In this document: positions 8,078 to 9,733 of the stretch, in pieces
Layout of the letters: each line of letters starts with the position of its first letter
How positions within the stretch are numbered: position 1 is the stretch's first letter
The notes under the pieces: generated by a model
What the model was told of the DNA's origin: nothing
What the model saw: only the letters and a program-made list of their open reading frames with translations
Database searches by the model: none
Assembly: GCA_028688235.1 (NCBI GenBank)
Contig: JAQTYP010000098.1
Coordinates: 1 to 9,733, forward strand
DNA: 9,733 bases
Source of the DNA: Methylomonas sp.
GTDB taxonomy: Bacteria > Pseudomonadota > Gammaproteobacteria > Methylococcales > Methylomonadaceae
Reading direction: 5' to 3'
Program-made: the position numbers and the translations under genes

Positions 8078-8105
8078 TCATAACATGCGGAGGCTTTTCT
8101 GTCAT
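8077..8105 (-). promoter_or_regulatory. Sigma70-type promoter for gltB
   Basis: On the minus strand ATGACA (8105-8100) matches five of six bases of the TTGACA -35 consensus. After an exact 17-base spacer, TATGAT (8082-8077) matches five of six bases of the TATAAT -10 consensus. The predicted start near 8070 gives a gltB leader of about 150 bases. It is the best promoter-like pair I found in the 245-base divergent gap. I found no equally good pair for the plus-strand gene; a lone TTTAAT at 8145-8150 has no partner at a proper distance. Confidence 0.6.
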
Positions 8106-8165
8106 TTCGTGCTTGATCGACGTAACGGGAAGCTGGCTTAACGGTTTAATACTCTATGGCAAGAT

Positions 8166-9386
8166 ATGAAACAAGAATTTGATGTGGTGGTAGTGGGGGG
8201 CGGTATGGTTGGGGCCGCTGTGGCATGCGGATTGGGCAACAGCAAGCTGAAGGTGGCGGTCATCGAATCCCAGGTGCCAGAGGCGTTTTCCGCCGAGCAG
8301 CCCCATGATCTTAGGGTTTCGGCCTTGAGTATCGCCTCGCGGAACATCCTGGAAACCGTTGGTGCCTGGCAAGGTGTAAGCGCCAAGCGTTTTTGCCCGT
8401 TCCGGCGCATGCGGGTATGGGAAAAAGCTGGCGATACGACGTTCAATAGCGACGACATCAAGGCGCCGGAATTGGGTTATATCGTCGAAAACCGGGTGAC
8501 TCAGTTGGCATTGCTCGAACGCTTGGCAGATTTCGAAAATATCAGTTTGATGATGCCGCAAACCATAGAACACATACACTACGACGGCCATGCCGGCGAA
8601 GTCGTGCTGGCCGACGGTCGGACTTTGCATGCCGGTTTGCTGGTGGCTGCCGATGGCGGCCAATCCAGGGTCAGACAGGCGGTCGGCTTGGGCGTGACGG
8701 GCTGGGATTATCAGCAACATGCCCTGGTCGTTTATGTCGAAACCGCTTATCCGCAACAAGACATCACCTGGCAGCGTTTCGTCTCCAGCGGTCCCCAAGC
8801 TTTTTTGCCGTTGACGGGTAATTATGGTTCGATTGTTTGGTATCAGTCACCGGATGAGGTGCGGCGCCTCAAGGCTTTGCCTTTGGAAGACTTGAAGTCC
8901 GAGTTGCTGGCCGCCTTTCCCGATTGCCTGGGCGATATCAAGCGGGTGTTGGGCGTGGCCAGTTTTCCGCTAAAGCGTCAACATGCGCAAAACTACGTCA
9001 AGCAAGGGGTGGCGTTGGTAGGCGATGCGGCGCACATGATCAATCCTTTGGCCGGGCAGGGGGTCAATATCGGTTTGCTGGACGCCGCGGCATTGGCCGA
9101 AGTTTTGATAGACGCTCAACGACGAGGGAAAGGTGTCGGGGATCTCGAGGTGTTGAGGCGTTACGAAACCCTACGCCGCACCGAGAATCTAAAAATGATG
9201 ACGGTCATGGATCTGTTCTATCAATCTTTCAGCAACGATATCTTGCCGCTCAAATTGATTCGAAACATAGGCTTGGGATTGGCTCAGCGACTGACGCCGG
9301 TTAGAAACAAGGTCATGAAAGCGGCGATGGGGTTGGAGGGGAAATTGCCTAAGCTGGCCCGTGGCGTAAGCTTGTCGACGAATTGA
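8166..9386 (+). CDS. ubiF: UbiF/UbiH-family FAD-dependent ubiquinone biosynthesis hydroxylase
   Basis: This family of flavin monooxygenases uses O2 and NAD(P)H to hydroxylate the ring of polyprenyl benzoquinone precursors during ubiquinone synthesis, in the cytoplasm or at the inner membrane face. The product has 406 residues (E. coli UbiF 391). The dinucleotide-binding motif VVVVGGGMVGAA lies near residues 7-18, the DG motif at D163-G164 (AADGGQSRVRQA) and the GD motif at G286-D287 within LVGDAAHMINPLAGQGVN. Several stretches look like UbiF in particular: GYIVENRV, TWQRFVSSGPQAFLPL, GSIVWYQSP and the C-terminal MDLFYQSFSNDILPL. UbiF makes the last hydroxylation (position C6, then methylated by UbiG). 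UbiH, UbiI, UbiL and UbiM are relatives with overlapping activities, so the exact ring position is inferred. The ATG at 8166 is the first start after an in-frame stop at 8139-8141; its ribosome-binding site is weak (GGCAAG). It is divergent from gltB and convergent with pntB. Confidence 0.9.
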   Translation: MKQEFDVVVVGGGMVGAAVACGLGNSKLKVAVIESQVPEAFSAEQPHDLRVSALSIASRNILETVGAWQGVSAKRFCPFRRMRVWEKAGDTTFNSDDIKAPELGYIVENRVTQLALLERLADFENISLMMPQTIEHIHYDGHAGEVVLADGRTLHAGLLVAADGGQSRVRQAVGLGVTGWDYQQHALVVYVETAYPQQDITWQRFVSSGPQAFLPLTGNYGSIVWYQSPDEVRRLKALPLEDLKSELLAAFPDCLGDIKRVLGVASFPLKRQHAQNYVKQGVALVGDAAHMINPLAGQGVNIGLLDAAALAEVLIDAQRRGKGVGDLEVLRRYETLRRTENLKMMTVMDLFYQSFSNDILPLKLIRNIGLGLAQRLTPVRNKVMKAAMGLEGKLPKLARGVSLSTN

Positions 9387-9483
9387 GTCCAAAGTTCATG
9401 AAGCCAAGGTGAGGTGCTGCTTAGGCTCCTGCCTCTAAAAACCGTATTCTTTTACGAAAAGCACGATATAAATTTGCTAACAG

Positions 9484-9505
9484 AACGCCGGCAAAAGCCG
9501 GCGTT
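9484..9505. terminator. GC-rich hairpin terminator shared by the convergent ubiF-like gene and pntB
   Basis: AACGCCGGC (9484-9492) and GCCGGCGTT (9497-9505) form a perfect nine-base-pair stem around an AAAA loop. It lies 97 bases after the plus-strand stop and 10 bases beyond the minus-strand pntB stop, where a bidirectional terminator would be expected. The T-tract is short on both sides (TTTAT on plus, TTCTGTT on minus), so efficiency may be moderate. The remaining gap from 9387 shows no other feature I can support. Confidence 0.75.
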
Positions 9506-9515
9506 TATAGGTCGG

Positions 9516-9733
9516 TTAACCTTGTAAAGCCTTCAACAATGCCTGCAGCCTGTCGTTGGCGTCGCCGAACAGCATACGGGTGTTTTCCAGTACGAACAGC
9601 GGGTTGCCTACGCCGGCGTAACCCGAGGCCATGCTGCGTTTCATGACGATGGTTGTGCCGCCTTTCCAGCATTCCAGTACCGGCCTGCCGGCGATAGGGC
9701 TGTTGGGGTCGCTCAATGCCGAAGGATTGACGA
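9516..9733 (-). CDS. pntB: NAD(P) transhydrogenase subunit beta PntB, C-terminal end (runs off the right edge)
   Basis: PntB is the membrane subunit of the proton-translocating transhydrogenase, which uses the proton gradient to reduce NADP+ with NADH; its C-terminal domain (dIII) binds NADP(H) on the cytoplasmic side. The window contains the last 71 or so codons, open at base 9733 and ending with TAA at 9518-9516. Visible dIII motifs are DPNSPIAGRPVLECWK, VMKRSMASGYAGVGNPLF and ENTRMLFGDA, which match the end of E. coli PntB almost position by position, including the KRS and GYAG segments near the NADP site. The chain ends ALLKALQG, two residues past the E. coli end. The partner pntA would normally lie upstream of pntB, outside the window. 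A terminator hairpin follows 10 bases after the stop. Identity is very secure despite the short fragment. Confidence 0.96.
   Translation of the reverse strand, partial: VNPSALSDPNSPIAGRPVLECWKGGTTIVMKRSMASGYAGVGNPLFVLENTRMLFGDANDRLQALLKALQG

Noticed and set aside
8156..8168. Alternative ATG at 8156 upstream of the ubiF-like gene
   Set aside because: It is in another frame and meets a stop after eight codons; the ATG at 8166 is the first in-frame start after the stop at 8139-8141.
1..9733. Mobile element, prophage, CRISPR or defence system
   Set aside because: No transposase, integrase, direct-repeat array, attachment-site duplication or defence-type gene is visible; all five genes are core metabolism or housekeeping families.

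Overview
The window reads as ordinary, densely packed proteobacterial chromosome, most likely from a gammaproteobacterium. YchF, CysJ, a UbiF-like ubiquinone hydroxylase and PntB all resemble their Escherichia coli counterparts closely enough to recognise by eye. Base composition is near balanced. I see no transposon, phage, tRNA, rRNA or CRISPR signal. A narrower placement, for example among the methanotrophic Methylococcales, would be a guess.

Layout from left to right. The minus strand carries the 5' part of ychF (1-426, running off the left edge), a complete cysJ-like flavoprotein reductase gene (558-2297) and a very large glutamate synthase gene, gltB (2437-7920). These three are in the same direction, in the transcription order gltB, cysJ, ychF. 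A 245-base divergent region (7921-8165) follows. It holds a good sigma70-type promoter for gltB and a 31-base imperfect palindrome lying over the predicted transcription start. On the plus strand comes a ubiF/ubiH-family FAD monooxygenase gene (8166-9386). It ends at a GC-rich terminator hairpin shared with the convergent 3' end of pntB (9516-9733, minus strand, running off the right edge).

The most unusual gene is gltB. Its predicted product of 1827 residues is about 340 longer than E. coli GltB. It keeps the N-terminal cysteine glutaminase, the 2-oxoglutarate-site motifs and the GXGXG domain. It differs from the classical family in four visible ways: about 110 extra residues just before the FMN barrel, a 203-residue C-terminal extension, a shortened cysteine spacing at the [3Fe-4S] site (C-x5-C-x3-C instead of C-x5-C-x4-C), and a rewritten FMN-barrel loop. 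No gltD lies next to it. The next gene downstream instead encodes a diflavin NADPH reductase of the CysJ type, with no cysI beside it. One possibility, which is inference only, is that this reductase supplies electrons to the divergent GltB. The ordinary alternative is that cysI and gltD lie elsewhere in the genome.

Taken together, the genes concern NADPH and nitrogen/sulfur assimilation (GltB, CysJ, PntB), quinone synthesis (UbiF-like) and translation-associated housekeeping (YchF).
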